From 66-474 sp035277545 (GTDB lineage: Bacteria; Pseudomonadota; Gammaproteobacteria; Xanthomonadales; Rhodanobacteraceae): 7,382 nucleotides of DNA. How positions within the stretch are numbered: position 1 is the first letter of the stretch; each line of letters opens with the position of its first letter. Under the pieces are notes generated by a model. The model was not told the DNA's origin and did no database searches. It saw nothing but the letters and a program-made list of their open reading frames with translations. The translations under genes and the position numbers were made by a program. Location: NCBI GenBank assembly GCA_035277545.1, contig DATEKI010000205.1, forward strand, positions 1 to 7,382, given 5' to 3'. This document shows, in pieces, positions 1-6,967 of the stretch.

Positions 1-5
1 AGGAA

Positions 6-20
6 TTTGGAACGATCCAA
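6..20. promoter_or_regulatory. Putative LacI-type operator, distal copy
   Basis: The 15-bp string TTTGGAACGATCCAA occurs here and again, identically, at 109-123. The inner 14 bp (7-20) is a near-perfect dyad centred on CG, with six of seven pairs complementary. A palindrome with a central CG is typical of LacI-family operators. Two exact copies 103 bp apart, flanking the presumed promoter of a glycosidase gene, would suit repression by looping or by co-bound dimers. No regulator gene is in the window, so the cognate protein is unknown. Operator function is inferred; the repeat itself is directly visible. Confidence 0.5.
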
Positions 21-108
21 TTCGGCGCATGATGCCCGCGGCATCTGTGGACCGCATTCTGCAGTGCAGCATGCTTCCTGGTTGGTCGCATGCTACTTTC
101 GCCACACT

Positions 109-123
109 TTTGGAACGATCCAA
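109..123. promoter_or_regulatory. Putative LacI-type operator, proximal copy
   Basis: This is the second exact copy of TTTGGAACGATCCAA. It ends 9 bp before the ATG of the GH92 gene and shares two bases with the ribosome binding site AAGGA (122-126). A repressor bound here would block transcription at or just downstream of the promoter. I found no convincing -35/-10 pair between the two copies, so the promoter position is unresolved. Confidence 0.5.
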
Positions 124-132
124 GGAACTGCC

Positions 133-2490
133 ATGGCTGCCAGCAGGATTCGATCGTTGTGGGGCATTGCGTGCGCGGTCTTGGTGCTTGCACTCGCGCT
201 GGGTTTCGCGGGTTCCGCATGCGCCACCAACGCCGGCGAGGCGGCATGGCAACAAGCCGACCCGATGATCGGCACCGGCGGCGATGGACACACCTTTCCC
301 GGCGCGACGGTGCCGTTCGGAATGATCCAGTTGAGTCCCGACACCGCGATGCCGGATTTCAAGCACGCGTATCCGTGGGCGGCCGGCTACCAGTACGGCG
401 ACCACAGCATCCTCGGATTTTCCGAAACACATTTCTCGGGCAGCGGCCATTCCGATCTGGGCGACGTGTTGCTGATGCCGGGTGTTGGCAAACTGCGATG
501 GGACGCGGGCGATCCCGACAAACCCGGCAGTGGTTACCGTTCCGACTTCAGCCACAAGACCGAAATCGCGCAGCCGGGCTACTACGCCGTGACGCTCGCG
601 ACGCCCGGCGTACGCGTCGAGCTCACCGCGAGCCAGCGCGTTGGCTGGCACCGCTACACATTCCCGAAGGGCGAAGACGCGCACGTCCTGCTGGACCTGC
701 GCCCCAGCATTTACGACTATCCCGGCAAGGTGTTGTGGGCGCGCCTGCGCGTGCGTGCGGACGGCACGGTGACGGGTTATCGCGAAACGCGCGGTTGGGC
801 ACCAGGGCGGCAACTGTGGTTCGCGATCCGGTTTTCGCAACCGATGACCGCGCACGAACTCGTCGATCGCGAAACCGACATTCCCTACAAGGGCTTCAAG
901 GGTCCGGCCGCGAACCCGACCGGCAACGATGCGATCGCGGGCAAGCAACTGGAAGGTGCGTTCGAGTTCGGCAAACTCACGAAGCCGCTGCTGGTGAAGG
1001 TGGCGATCTCCACGGTCAGCGCAGACAACGCGGTTGCGAACCTGGACACCGACGGCAAGGGTTGGGATTTCGATGCGCGCCGTGCGGACGCGAAGCAGGA
1101 GTGGATCAAAGCGCTGTCCACGATCGACGTGGACGCGCCGCCCGACATCGAAAAGAGTTTCTACACGTCGCTGTACCACGCGCTGATCGCGCCGAATCTC
1201 GCGATGGACGTGAACGGCGAATACCGCGGGCCCGATCACGCGGTGCATACGGCGAAGGATTTCACCTTCTATTCGAGCTGGTCGCTGTGGGATGTGTATC
1301 GCGCCGAGATGCCGCTGATGGCTTTCATCCAGCCATCGCGTCGCGTGAATGATTTCGTGAGTTCGCTGATCGCCGCGCAGCAGGCGAGCCCGTTCGGCAT
1401 CCTGCCGGTCTGGGCGTACCAGGGTCTCGAAACCTGGTGCATGATCGGTTACCACGCGGTGCCGGTGATCGCCAACGCCTACATGCAGGGCTTTCGCGGC
1501 TTCGATGCCGACGCCGCGCTTAAGGCGATGGTCGCGAGCGCGACCTACGCGCCTTACGGCGATCTCGGCGATTACATGAAGCTCGGTTACGTGCCCGCCG
1601 ACCGCGAACCCGAATCGGTTTCGAAGACGCTGGAATATGCGTTCGACGACTGGTCGCTCGCACGGATGGCCGAGGCAATGGGCAAGAAAGACGTCGCGAC
1701 GAAGTTCTACAAGCGTGCGCAGAACTGGCGCAACGTGTTCAATCCGGAAACCGGTTTCGCGCAGCCGCGGATGGCCGATGGCAAGTTCGAGGAGCCGTTC
1801 AGTCCGGCGAAGGCGGGCGTGGGCAGCGGCTTCACCGAAGGCAACTCATGGCAATACTCGTGGTACGAACCCCAGGACATCGGCGGCTTGATCCACGAAC
1901 TCGGCGGTGATGCGGGTCTGGTGAAGAAACTCGATCAGGTGTTCGACGCGAAGATCGATCCCAAGGCATTTGCGGGACTGGAGGACGTCACCGGCCTGAT
2001 CGGCTGGTACGCGCACGGCAACGAACCCAGCCACCACATCGCATACTTGTACGACTACGCGGGCCAGCCCTGGAAGACGCAGGAGCGCCTCGCCGAAATC
2101 ATGCACACGCAATACGCGCCGACGCCGACCGGGCTGGCTGGCAACGACGACCTCGGCCAGATGTCGGCGTGGTACATCTTCACCGCGTTGGGTTTCTATC
2201 CGGTGGCGCCCGCGAGCAACCAGTACGTGATCGGGCGTCCGTTCGTGCGCCGCGCGGTGATGCACCTGCCCAATGGCAAGACCTTCACGATCACCACCGA
2301 TGGCTTGGGCAAGAACCATCCCTACGTCGGTTCGGCCGCGTTGAACGGCAAGCCGCTGGCGCGCGATTACCTGACCTACGCGGAAATCGCCAGCGGCGGT
2401 ACGCTGCATTTCACGATGCAGGCGCAGCCGAACAATGTATGGGCGACGCAGCCCCAGGATCAGCCGTATTCGATGATGGCGTATCCGTAA
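133..2490 (+). CDS. Secreted GH92-family alpha-mannosidase
   Basis: This is a 785-residue exo-acting alpha-mannosidase of glycoside hydrolase family 92, a calcium-dependent inverting family that trims mannose from N-glycan or mannan-type substrates. The start chosen is ATG 133, with AAGGA six bases upstream. An in-frame TTG at position 7 would add 42 residues ahead of the signal peptide. Residues 1-31 look like a Sec signal: arginines, a hydrophobic run at about 12-26, and probable cleavage after Ala-Cys-Ala at 29-31. Cys30 has no good lipobox because Gly is at -3. Family landmarks follow in order: GTGGDGHTFPG (47-57), SSWSLWD (381-387), ETWCMIGYHAVPV around W435, EGNSWQY (569-575), NEPSHH (630-635) and GNDDLGQMSAW from G670. 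By family analogy Glu569 is the likely general acid and Asp672/Asp673 contain the likely base. Length is normal for the family and no frameshift is seen. The gene stands alone, convergent with pilR, behind two LacI-like dyads. The linkage cleaved (alpha-1,2, 1,3, 1,4 or 1,6) cannot be told from the sequence. Confidence 0.93.
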   Translation: MAASRIRSLWGIACAVLVLALALGFAGSACATNAGEAAWQQADPMIGTGGDGHTFPGATVPFGMIQLSPDTAMPDFKHAYPWAAGYQYGDHSILGFSETHFSGSGHSDLGDVLLMPGVGKLRWDAGDPDKPGSGYRSDFSHKTEIAQPGYYAVTLATPGVRVELTASQRVGWHRYTFPKGEDAHVLLDLRPSIYDYPGKVLWARLRVRADGTVTGYRETRGWAPGRQLWFAIRFSQPMTAHELVDRETDIPYKGFKGPAANPTGNDAIAGKQLEGAFEFGKLTKPLLVKVAISTVSADNAVANLDTDGKGWDFDARRADAKQEWIKALSTIDVDAPPDIEKSFYTSLYHALIAPNLAMDVNGEYRGPDHAVHTAKDFTFYSSWSLWDVYRAEMPLMAFIQPSRRVNDFVSSLIAAQQASPFGILPVWAYQGLETWCMIGYHAVPVIANAYMQGFRGFDADAALKAMVASATYAPYGDLGDYMKLGYVPADREPESVSKTLEYAFDDWSLARMAEAMGKKDVATKFYKRAQNWRNVFNPETGFAQPRMADGKFEEPFSPAKAGVGSGFTEGNSWQYSWYEPQDIGGLIHELGGDAGLVKKLDQVFDAKIDPKAFAGLEDVTGLIGWYAHGNEPSHHIAYLYDYAGQPWKTQERLAEIMHTQYAPTPTGLAGNDDLGQMSAWYIFTALGFYPVAPASNQYVIGRPFVRRAVMHLPNGKTFTITTDGLGKNHPYVGSAALNGKPLARDYLTYAEIASGGTLHFTMQAQPNNVWATQPQDQPYSMMAYP

Positions 2491-2502
2491 GCAACATCCC
2501 CC

Positions 2503-2540
2503 CGCGCCAGCGGCGCGATCCCCTTCCGAAGGAAGGGGAT
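2503..2540. terminator. Paired hairpins between convergent genes
   Basis: Two perfect inverted repeats lie back to back in the 55-bp gap between the GH92 and pilR stop codons. The first has a 6-bp stem CGCGCC/GGCGCG with loop AGC (2503-2517). The second has a 10-bp stem ATCCCCTTCC/GGAAGGGGAT with loop GAA (2518-2540), ending 5 bp from the pilR stop. The position suits a bidirectional transcript end. Neither strand has a T tract after the stem, so this is not a classical intrinsic terminator. It could instead be a REP-like palindrome or a 3'-end stabiliser. Confidence 0.45.
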
Positions 2541-2545
2541 GAAAA

Positions 2546-3928
2546 TCAGTCGATCCCGAGCTTCTTGAGCTTGTAGCGCAGCGCGCGGAAGGTGATACCC
2601 AGTTTCCGCGCGGCCGCGGTCTTGTTGTAGCGGGTTTCCTTCAGCACCTTGACGATGGTTTCGCGCTCGATGTTGGAGATGTAATCGTCAAGCGCAACGC
2701 CGCTTTTCGAACTGGATACCGCTTCGTCGTCGGCGCCTTCTTCCTCGTCGAGGTCGTCCTCGTCGGATTCGTATCCCGATGGTTCCAGCATCAGATCGGG
2801 GGGCTCGATCAGGCCGTTCTCGCACAGCGCGATCGCGCGCTCAAGCACGTTCTCGAGTTCGCGCACGTTGCCGGGGAAGTCGTATTCGTTGAGCGCCTTC
2901 AGCGCCGCGGGCTGCAGGGTGGGCGCGGGCGTGCCGGCCTGCTCTGCCATGCGTTTGAGGATGTGCCTGGCCAGCACCGCGATGTCGCCGCCGCGTTCGC
3001 GCAAGGGCGGCACGCGCAGTTCGATCACGTTGATGCGGTAGTAGAGGTCTTGCCGGAACTGGCCGTTCTGGGTCAGCCGCCCGAGATCCTTGTGGGTGGC
3101 GGACAGGATCCGCACGTCCACCGGGACCTCGCCGCGACCGCCGATCGGACGTACCGCTTTTTCCTGGATCACGCGCAGCAATTTCACCTGCATGTGCAGC
3201 GGAAGTTCCGCGACTTCATCGAGGAACAGCGTGCCGCCGTGTGCCGTCTGGAACAGGCCTTCCTTGTCGGCGTGCGCGCCAGTGAACGAGCCCTTCTTGT
3301 GGCCGAAGAATTCGCTTTCCATCAACTCGGAAGGAATCGCGCCGCAGTTCACCGGCACGAACGGGCCCGCTGCGCGCGGCCCCAGTTCGTGGATGGAACG
3401 CGCGACCAGTTCCTTGCCGACGCCCGACTCGCCACTGATGTAGATCGGCGCCTGGCTGCGCGCGAGCTTGGCGATGCGCGCACGCACCTCCTTCATGATT
3501 TGCGATTCGCCAACGAGCCGGCTGGCAGTGACTTGCTCGCCGCTGGGCTGGTCGGCGGCTTGCCCGGCGCGCAATGCACTCTGCACCAGCCGCCGCAGCA
3601 TGTGGATGTCCACCGGCTTGCTGACGAAATCGAACGCGCCGGCCTTCAATGCATCGACGGCGGCCTCGACATTGCCGTAGGCCGTGATCATCGCGACCGG
3701 TGTTTCCGGATGATCGTGCGCGATCAGTTCGATCAGTTCCTGCCCGGTACCGTCCGGCAACCGCATGTCGGTGAAGCACAGGTCGTAGTGCGCTTCGCCC
3801 AGCATGCGTTTTGCGTCGCCGACGTTCGCGGCGGTGTCGACATCGAGATCCATGCGGCCCAGCGTGATGGTGAGCAGCTCGCGGATGTCGCGTTCGTCGT
3901 CGACGACCAGTACCGTCTGTTTGGCCAT
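2546..3928 (-). CDS. pilR: NtrC-family response regulator PilR
   Basis: This 460-residue sigma54-dependent activator is the partner of PilS; in pseudomonads and relatives PilR drives transcription of the major pilin gene pilA. The receiver domain (about 5-118) has the acidic pair D10/D11, phospho-acceptor D54, T82 and K104. The AAA+ domain (about 137-365) has Walker A GESGVGKE (166-173), a sigma54 contact loop GSFTGA (213-218) in place of the commoner GAFTGA, Walker B LFLDE ending at E238, arginines R292 and R298, and sensor II FPGNVREL (351-358). An acidic linker (about 387-402) leads to a Fis-type helix-turn-helix at about 428-460, whose ending RYKLKKLGID is typical of PilR. ATG 3928 is preceded by AAGG nine bases upstream. 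The gene follows pilS after 82 bp, so the two are probably co-transcribed. All catalytic residues are present. Other NtrC-type regulators are possible, but the C-terminus and the PilS neighbour make PilR the best call. Confidence 0.93.
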   Translation of the reverse strand: MAKQTVLVVDDERDIRELLTITLGRMDLDVDTAANVGDAKRMLGEAHYDLCFTDMRLPDGTGQELIELIAHDHPETPVAMITAYGNVEAAVDALKAGAFDFVSKPVDIHMLRRLVQSALRAGQAADQPSGEQVTASRLVGESQIMKEVRARIAKLARSQAPIYISGESGVGKELVARSIHELGPRAAGPFVPVNCGAIPSELMESEFFGHKKGSFTGAHADKEGLFQTAHGGTLFLDEVAELPLHMQVKLLRVIQEKAVRPIGGRGEVPVDVRILSATHKDLGRLTQNGQFRQDLYYRINVIELRVPPLRERGGDIAVLARHILKRMAEQAGTPAPTLQPAALKALNEYDFPGNVRELENVLERAIALCENGLIEPPDLMLEPSGYESDEDDLDEEEGADDEAVSSSKSGVALDDYISNIERETIVKVLKETRYNKTAAARKLGITFRALRYKLKKLGID

Positions 3929-4010
3929 GCTTCCCCGCCTTGCGTGGTGTCCCCTCGAGTCCGAGGTTAGCGCGATGCCCGCCTTGTTGCCATGCCGGAT
4001 GCGCCGCGCG

Positions 4011-5669
4011 TCATGCTTCCGAGCCCACGGGCATGCGCACCGGCGCCGTCAGGGTAATGCGGAAACAGCTGCCGCCGCCGGCGACCGGCACGTATTCCAG
4101 GTTGGCCTGGTTCGCTTCGCACATCTGCTTGGCGAGATACAGGCCCAGGCCCGTGCCGTACTCGTGGGTGGTGAAAAACGGCTCGAAGATCTGGGCGGCG
4201 ACCTTGGGCGGAATTCCGGGGCCGCGATCGATCACTTCCAGCAGCGGCGGACCGTTGTCGCTGGCCAGCCGCGCCACCACCATCACGCGCGCCGGCTCGT
4301 CGGGCAGCCGTCCGTAACGCAGCGCGTTCTGCACCAGGTTCCACACCACTTGTTGCAGGTGTTGCGAGTCGGCCAGCGCCTCCACCGGTCGCGGATACAG
4401 CAACGGGCGCAGGCTGTCCTGGCCGACGTCATTGGCTTCCTTGTATTCGTCGACGAAACGCACCGCCCAATGGTTGAGGTCCAGCGACTCAGGCCGTGAA
4501 CGCTCGCGCCGCGACAACTGCAGGATGTTCTCGATGATCTCGTTCACGCGCCCGCAGTGGTTGTTGATGATTTCCACCATCCGCTGGTCGGCTTCGCTGA
4601 TGAGCTCGGATTCGGCCAGCAATTGCGCCGAATAGCGGATCGCCGCCAGCGGATTCCGGATTTCGTGTGCGATCGATGCCGACAACCGCCCCAGGGTCGT
4701 CAGCGTGAGTTGCTCGGCGCGCTGCGACACCAGCGAGGTGTCGTCCAGGAAAATCAGCACGAACGAATCGTCATGCGCGGACAAGCGCGTGAAGCGCGGG
4801 ATGATCTCCGGCGTGCCGTCGGCCAGTGCCACCGCGCTGGAGTCGTGCTCGTGCGTGCTGCGCCAGTGGTACAGCCGGCGCGAAAGCTCGGGCGCCACCG
4901 TGCCGAGGTCGCGCTGTTCCACGCCCGGGTTGCCCATCAGCATCCACGCGGATTCGTTGATCTGGTGGATGTGGTTGGCGTCGTCCACGAGCAGCACGCC
5001 GGTGCGCATGCGGCGGATGATCAGGTCGTTGACCTGGGCGAGGTTGGCCAGATCGCTGCCACGTTGTTCGGCCAGAGCCTCGCTGGCGCGCATCTGGCTG
5101 CCGAGCGCGTAACAAAGCGCCGCGGTCGCGAAATAGAAAACGCCGAACAACCCGGCTTCCAGGAGCATCGGGCTCGCGTCGCTCGTCGGAATTGCGAGCA
5201 GCGCCTGCGCGATCACCGCAATCGTGGCGAGGGCCGCAAACAGGATGCCCAGGCGTGGAGTCAACAGAAGCGCCGCTGCGCCGACGTTGATCACCAGCAT
5301 TGCAGCGATGCCGGTATGCGCCGCGGGGATCGTGATCGAAGCCAGGAAGGCCGCCAGCACGTCCACGCCCAGGAACCCGCTGGCATTGACCGGCAGGGCA
5401 CGCGGGCTGCGCAGGTCGCGCGCCAGCACCACCAATGCAAAGAGCAGATAGACCAGTGCGGTGATGCGCGCAAGCAGCGGCCCGCGCAGCGGCATCCAGG
5501 TGAAGACGATGCTGCTCAGCGACAGGATGCTGTAGACCAGCGCCTGAAACACCCGGTAGATGTCGAGCACGCGCAATTCGCGCCGGATGTGATCCGTGCC
5601 GCGGCCTGCGAGCGCGTTCGGGGTTGTCAGGGACTCGGTCGCCACACGCGGAATGATCCTGTATGCCAT
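4011..5669 (-). CDS. pilS: Membrane sensor histidine kinase PilS
   Basis: This 552-residue inner-membrane kinase phosphorylates PilR and so controls type IV pilus genes. After a cytoplasmic tail of about 37 residues come six hydrophobic segments at roughly 38-58, 66-84, 99-115, 120-138, 140-161 and 169-190, the PilS topology. A PAS-like region follows at about 212-312. The kinase core has the H-box SIAHEIRNPLAAIR with phospho-acceptor His335, an N-box around N444 and N448, G1 DRGPGI (481-486), an F-box FEPFFTT (495-501) and G2 GTGLGL (505-510). ATG 5669 is chosen. A GTG at 5723 would add 18 residues, but it lies inside a 10-bp perfect hairpin and has no ribosome binding site. The Shine-Dalgarno for ATG 5669 is also weak (GAAGG 13 bases upstream), so the exact start is less certain than the identity. 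In Pseudomonas, PilS is known to sense the pilin pool in the membrane; the same role is inferred here. Confidence 0.92.
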   Translation of the reverse strand: MAYRIIPRVATESLTTPNALAGRGTDHIRRELRVLDIYRVFQALVYSILSLSSIVFTWMPLRGPLLARITALVYLLFALVVLARDLRSPRALPVNASGFLGVDVLAAFLASITIPAAHTGIAAMLVINVGAAALLLTPRLGILFAALATIAVIAQALLAIPTSDASPMLLEAGLFGVFYFATAALCYALGSQMRASEALAEQRGSDLANLAQVNDLIIRRMRTGVLLVDDANHIHQINESAWMLMGNPGVEQRDLGTVAPELSRRLYHWRSTHEHDSSAVALADGTPEIIPRFTRLSAHDDSFVLIFLDDTSLVSQRAEQLTLTTLGRLSASIAHEIRNPLAAIRYSAQLLAESELISEADQRMVEIINNHCGRVNEIIENILQLSRRERSRPESLDLNHWAVRFVDEYKEANDVGQDSLRPLLYPRPVEALADSQHLQQVVWNLVQNALRYGRLPDEPARVMVVARLASDNGPPLLEVIDRGPGIPPKVAAQIFEPFFTTHEYGTGLGLYLAKQMCEANQANLEYVPVAGGGSCFRITLTAPVRMPVGSEA

Positions 5670-5704
5670 GCGCCCGCACAAGCCTTCGCGTCTGCTGTCG
5701 ACTT

Positions 5705-5730
5705 TCGCCCCGTGTTCCGCCACGGGGCGA
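5705..5730. promoter_or_regulatory. Strong hairpin upstream of pilS
   Basis: This is a perfect 10-bp inverted repeat, TCGCCCCGTG (5705-5714) and CACGGGGCGA (5721-5730), around a 6-base loop. It begins 35 bp upstream of the chosen pilS ATG. It could be a dimeric-regulator site or a structured 5' leader of the pilSR transcript. It has no T tract on the pilS side, where AAAG follows, so it does not look like an attenuator. Function is unknown. Confidence 0.4.
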
Positions 5731-5735
5731 TCGCA

Positions 5736-5764
5736 TTGCGCGCCCGCAAGCGCGCCCGTAAACT
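5736..5764 (+). promoter_or_regulatory. Probable sigma70-type promoter of tRNA-Thr
   Basis: A -35-like TTGCGC (5736-5741) is separated by 17 bp from a -10-like TAAACT (5759-5764). The tRNA begins 15 bases after the -10, which fits a short 5' leader. The stretch just after the -10 is G/C-rich (AGGCGG), a discriminator type associated with stringent control of stable RNA genes. The spacer holds a direct repeat of GCGCGCCCG (5738-5746 and 5750-5758). The call rests on spacing and partial consensus only. Confidence 0.5.
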
Positions 5765-5779
5765 AGGCGGTTCGCCTGT

Positions 5780-5852
5780 GCCGGAATAGCTCAGCTGGTA
5801 GAGCAACGCATTCGTAATGCGTGGGTCGGGGGTTCGATTCCCTCTTCCGGCA
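5780..5852 (+). tRNA. tRNA-Thr (anticodon CGT)
   Basis: The 73-base gene folds into a full cloverleaf. The acceptor stem GCCGGAA (5780-5786) pairs perfectly with TTCCGGC (5845-5851), and A5852 is the discriminator. The D-arm carries GCTC/GAGC with AGCTGGTAGA between. The anticodon stem ACGCA/TGCGT encloses loop TTCGTAA with anticodon CGT at 5813-5815, which reads ACG (threonine). The T-arm loop is TTCGATT (5833-5839), with one G-U pair in its stem. The terminal CCA is not encoded: the next bases are GG, so it must be added after transcription. The gene is divergent from pilS and runs toward the LysR-type gene, whose stop lies 4 bp away. Confidence 0.97.
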
Positions 5853-5856
5853 GGTT

Positions 5857-6897
5857 TCAGCGTTCCGAGTGTCCGGGTTCGTCGTGTTCGCGATGGGCCA
5901 GCAGCCCCGGCTTGATCTGGTTGATGAAGCCGCGCGCCTCGACCGACAGGTATTTCCCCTTGCGCATCACCACGCCGTAGCTGCGTTGCGGGAACCAGGC
6001 GCGCATGTTGCGTGTGACCAGGCGCTCGTTGTCGGCCTCCGTGAGGCAGATCCCGGTGACGATGGAAATGCCGAGCCCCATCGCGACGTATTGCTTGATC
6101 ACCTCCCAGCCGCCGACTTCCATCGCCACGGTGTAGGGCACCTTGCGCTGCTGGAACACGAGGTCCACCAACCGGTACGTCGTGAGGCGATGCGGCGGCA
6201 GGATCAGGCCGAACGGCGAAAGGTCGGCCAGGCGCAGGTCCGGCTTGTCCGCGAGTGGGTGCCCGAGCGGCAGGATCAGCATCGGGTCGTAGTTGCGGAA
6301 CGGCTGGTAGGTAATGTCGTGCGGCACGTCCAGCATCGAACCCACGGCGAAGTCGGCCTGGTTGGAGCGCAGCATCGCGAGGCCGTCCTTGCCGGTGACG
6401 TTGGCGAGCTGCAGGCGCACGCCGGGAAAACGTTCGCGGTAGCCCGCCACCAGCGGCGGCAGCAGGTACTGGATCGTCGATGAGCCCGCCGCGATGGTGA
6501 GTTCGCCGGCGCCCAGCCCCTCGATGGCGCTGTGGAAATGGGCATCGAGCGCGTCCAGCCCTTCCACCAGCGGCCGTGCCTGCTCGAACAGTGTCTGGCC
6601 GGCTCGCGTGAGCGTGACCCGGCGGCGCCCGCGCTCCACCAACTGCGCGCCCAGTTCGCGCTCGAGGGCCTGCAATTGCAGGCTGATCGACGGCGCCGAC
6701 AGGAACAGCGATTCCGCCGCACGGGCGAGCGTGCCCAGCTTCGCGATGGCGATGAATGCACGCAGTTGCTTGTAACGGTTGCCTTTGTAGTAGAAGCGCG
6801 CCGGATCGCTGCGGCGCGTCGTGCCGGGTTTGTGGCGCGGCCGGGCCTGTTTCCTGTCCGTTTTGCCCTGAGTCATCTGATGAATGGCCTTATGCAT
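5857..6897 (-). CDS. LysR-type regulator divergent from aceB
   Basis: This is a LysR-family transcriptional regulator of 346 residues from ATG 6897. A TTG at 6900 would add one residue; ATG 6876, with AAGG eleven bases upstream, would give 339. The winged helix-turn-helix spans about 43-102, with the typical pattern LRAFIAIAKLGTLARAAESL followed by SAPSISLQLQALERELGAQL. The effector-binding domain runs from about 132 to 335; a stretch containing GGWEVIKQYVAMGLGISIV recalls the CysB branch. Before the HTH lies a Lys/Arg-rich extension of about 34-42 residues with no internal start codon, so it is unlikely to be a mis-called start. The shared, AT-rich 114-117-bp intergenic region with aceB suggests control of the glyoxylate shunt and probable autoregulation, but this is inferred from position. 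The co-inducer is unknown. The stop codon sits 4 bp from the 3' end of the convergent tRNA-Thr. Confidence 0.85.
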   Translation of the reverse strand: MHKAIHQMTQGKTDRKQARPRHKPGTTRRSDPARFYYKGNRYKQLRAFIAIAKLGTLARAAESLFLSAPSISLQLQALERELGAQLVERGRRRVTLTRAGQTLFEQARPLVEGLDALDAHFHSAIEGLGAGELTIAAGSSTIQYLLPPLVAGYRERFPGVRLQLANVTGKDGLAMLRSNQADFAVGSMLDVPHDITYQPFRNYDPMLILPLGHPLADKPDLRLADLSPFGLILPPHRLTTYRLVDLVFQQRKVPYTVAMEVGGWEVIKQYVAMGLGISIVTGICLTEADNERLVTRNMRAWFPQRSYGVVMRKGKYLSVEARGFINQIKPGLLAHREHDEPGHSER

Positions 6898-6916
6898 CAA
6901 TTATTTGTATCTTACT

Positions 6917-6967
6917 TTATCATATTCAATGTTGATAATTGAAAGTTCTGCTTTGTCAAATTTTGAT
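6917..6967. promoter_or_regulatory. Divergent LysR/aceB promoter-operator region
   Basis: The 6895-6970 stretch is strikingly AT-rich against GC-rich flanks and holds several exact dyads: TTATCA-N10-TGATAA (6917-6938), TTCAAT-N7-ATTGAA (6925-6943), TTTGTCAAA (6952-6960) and TCAAATTTTGA (6956-6966). LysR-type proteins usually bind AT-rich dyads of this kind between divergent genes. For aceB, a candidate promoter is TTGAAA (6939-6944), 17 bp, TTTGAT (6962-6967). For the LysR-type gene on the minus strand, a perfect TTGACA (6959-6954) is followed after 16 bp by TATCAA (6937-6932); a TATGAT (6924-6919) is an alternative -10. The two promoters overlap, so occupancy of one would affect the other. 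These are pattern matches, not proven sites. Confidence 0.45.

Noticed and set aside
31..69. Small palindromes GATGCC-CGC-GGCATC (31-45) and CTGCA-G-TGCAG (59-69) in the GH92 leader
   Set aside because: They are exact but short, single-copy and without a matching regulator motif; chance is a sufficient explanation unless they are conserved.
79..94. A sigma54-like GG-N10-GC element (GG at 80-81, GC at 92-93) before the GH92 gene
   Set aside because: Only the invariant dinucleotides fit; the rest of the -24/-12 consensus is absent, and such matches are common in GC-rich DNA.
7..132. A TTG start that would extend the GH92 protein by 42 residues
   Set aside because: It would bury the signal peptide behind a non-conserved tail and run through both operator-like repeats; ATG 133 has a good AAGGA at ideal spacing.
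90..1352. A 420-codon plus-strand frame overlapping the GH92 gene
   Set aside because: It overlaps the GH92 coding frame, is Arg-rich with low-complexity composition, and has no recognisable motif.
2963..3970. A 335-codon plus-strand open frame opposite pilR
   Set aside because: It shadows a fully intact PilR; there is no domain signature and no ribosome binding context.
5670..5723. A GTG start that would extend PilS by 18 residues
   Set aside because: It lies inside a 10-bp perfect hairpin with no Shine-Dalgarno sequence upstream; ATG 5669 is preferred.
4557..5789. A 410-codon plus-strand open frame opposite pilS that runs into tRNA-Thr
   Set aside because: It is antisense to a clear histidine kinase, overlaps the tRNA, and its translation is compositionally biased (Arg, Gln, His, Ala) with no recognisable domain. 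Long antisense frames are expected in GC-rich genes.
5834..5852. tRNA-Thr 3' end as an integration attachment site
   Set aside because: I see no second copy of the tRNA 3' end and no integrase or other mobility gene in the window.
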